This document shows positions 4,922 to 5,410 of a stretch of DNA of 5,410 nt, one piece after another; positions within the stretch are counted from its first letter, which is position 1; every line of letters begins with the position of its first letter. The position numbers and the translations under genes were made by a program. Below the pieces are notes generated by a model. The model had not been told where the DNA came from, did not search any database, and saw only the letters and a program-made list of their open reading frames with translations. The stretch is from Candidatus Poribacteria bacterium (GTDB lineage Bacteria; Poribacteria; WGA-4E; PCPOR2b), in NCBI GenBank assembly GCA_027296925.1, contig JAPUIP010000307.1, positions 1 through 5,410 of the forward strand. The letters are read 5' to 3'.

Positions 4922-5410
4922 TTGGGATTTCTTAACCCGGTTTTTTTGTTTGGCATGTTAGCCGCTGCAGTGCCGCTGTTAATTCATCTTTGGAGTCGTC
5001 GTCAGGCAAAGACAGTCGATTTTAGCAGCTTGATGTTTCTGTTGGTTGCCCATCGACAAAATGTTCGGCGCATCCAACTCAAAAATCTGCTGATCTTGAT
5101 TTTGCGGATGCTGATTATCATACTGATTGCCCTGGCATTGGCTCGTCCACTGCTCAAGAATCAATTCTCCTTTGCCGGCGCGCGCGCGAAAACCAGCGCC
5201 GTTATTGTCCTGGATAATTCCTACAGTATGGCGTATGAAGGGGTGCAGGGACAACGGTTTGACAAAGCGAAAGAGATGGCGCTTGAAGTCGCCCAATCCC
5301 TTCGACGCGGCGACAGCGCTGCCGTGATCTTAATGTCTGACATTCCGGATGCAATCTTCCGTAAATTGACGACAGATCTGGAACAGGTCAAAGCCGCCCT
5401 CCGCAATACT
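4922..5410 (+). CDS. BatA-like two-TM/von Willebrand factor A domain protein, N-terminal part
   Basis: The frame is open from TTG 4922 to the window edge (163 codons, no stop), so the gene is cut at the right. Residues 1-25 (GFLNPVFLFGMLAAAVPLLI then HLWSRR) and 55-76 are two hydrophobic segments, typical of the BatA N-terminal double-TM domain. The short stretch between them (26-54) includes the usual TVDFSSLMFL. From about 92 a von Willebrand A domain begins (AVIVLDNSYSM) with an intact MIDAS D98-x-S100-x-S102. Full proteins of this type are usually several hundred residues long, with a C-terminal anchor or further domains. They are commonly found with MoxR ATPases and DUF58 proteins, none of which is visible here. 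The TTG start is chosen from the GAGAGG site and the family-typical MGFLNP beginning. The gene is transcribed away from the regulator operon, so any functional link is unproven. Confidence 0.88.
   Translation, partial: MGFLNPVFLFGMLAAAVPLLIHLWSRRQAKTVDFSSLMFLLVAHRQNVRRIQLKNLLILILRMLIIILIALALARPLLKNQFSFAGARAKTSAVIVLDNSYSMAYEGVQGQRFDKAKEMALEVAQSLRRGDSAAVILMSDIPDAIFRKLTTDLEQVKAALRNT

Noticed and set aside
4979..5406. Minus-strand open frames (105 and 61 codons) within the BatA/VWA gene
   Set aside because: They lie antisense to a gene with a clear TM domain and MIDAS motif, and their translations show no family features.

Overview
The window is bacterial. Five genes packed on the minus strand (285-4642) form a single apparent operon. 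It is flanked on the left by the stub of a HEAT-repeat gene cut by an IS200/IS605-type element end, and on the right by the start of a divergent BatA/VWA-type membrane protein gene. HEAT repeats, an IS605-type element and a BatA-like VWA protein together fit an uncultured or environmental lineage of the FCB/PVC/Poribacteria/KSB1 sort. This is only a guess from gene content: no marker gene is present.

Layout. 1-43: right end of an IS200/IS605-family element, with a 9-bp stem hairpin and the usual GTCAA-like tail. 44-246: C-terminal remnant of a HEAT-repeat protein, in frame with the element end. 231-268: inverted repeat in the convergent gap. 285-4642 (minus, transcribed right to left): DUF2089-type zinc-ribbon/HTH regulator (4244-4642), then a cytoplasmic DUF4097 protein with a His-Gly ladder (2750-4228), a 94-residue protein with a Phe heptad repeat (2469-2753), a second DUF4097 protein with a Thr-x-Asn ladder (1377-2453), and an exported DUF4097 protein with a Thr-Ser-Gly-Gly ladder (285-1295). 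4643-4921: AT-rich divergent control region. 4922 to the end: N-terminal 163 codons of a two-TM BatA/VWA protein.

How the genes fit together. The same helix-hairpin of about 30 residues (consensus ER-x-EIL-x-x-L-x-x-G-x-I-[ST]-x-x-EA-x-x-L-[LI]) ends the regulator and begins the next three proteins. The last gene instead has a signal peptide. The three large proteins are paralogous beta-solenoids built on an 18-residue coil, and each repeats a different short turn motif (HG, T-x-N-G, TSGG). The nearest known relatives are Bacillus YvlB and enterococcal LiaX, which combine a SHOCT-like N-terminus with DUF4097 and are linked to the cell-envelope stress response. My inference is that this is an envelope- or membrane-stress module in which the shared hairpin couples the regulator to the proteins it controls. 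The individual families are known. The tandem three-ladder arrangement with the Phe-zipper protein is the least ordinary part of the window.
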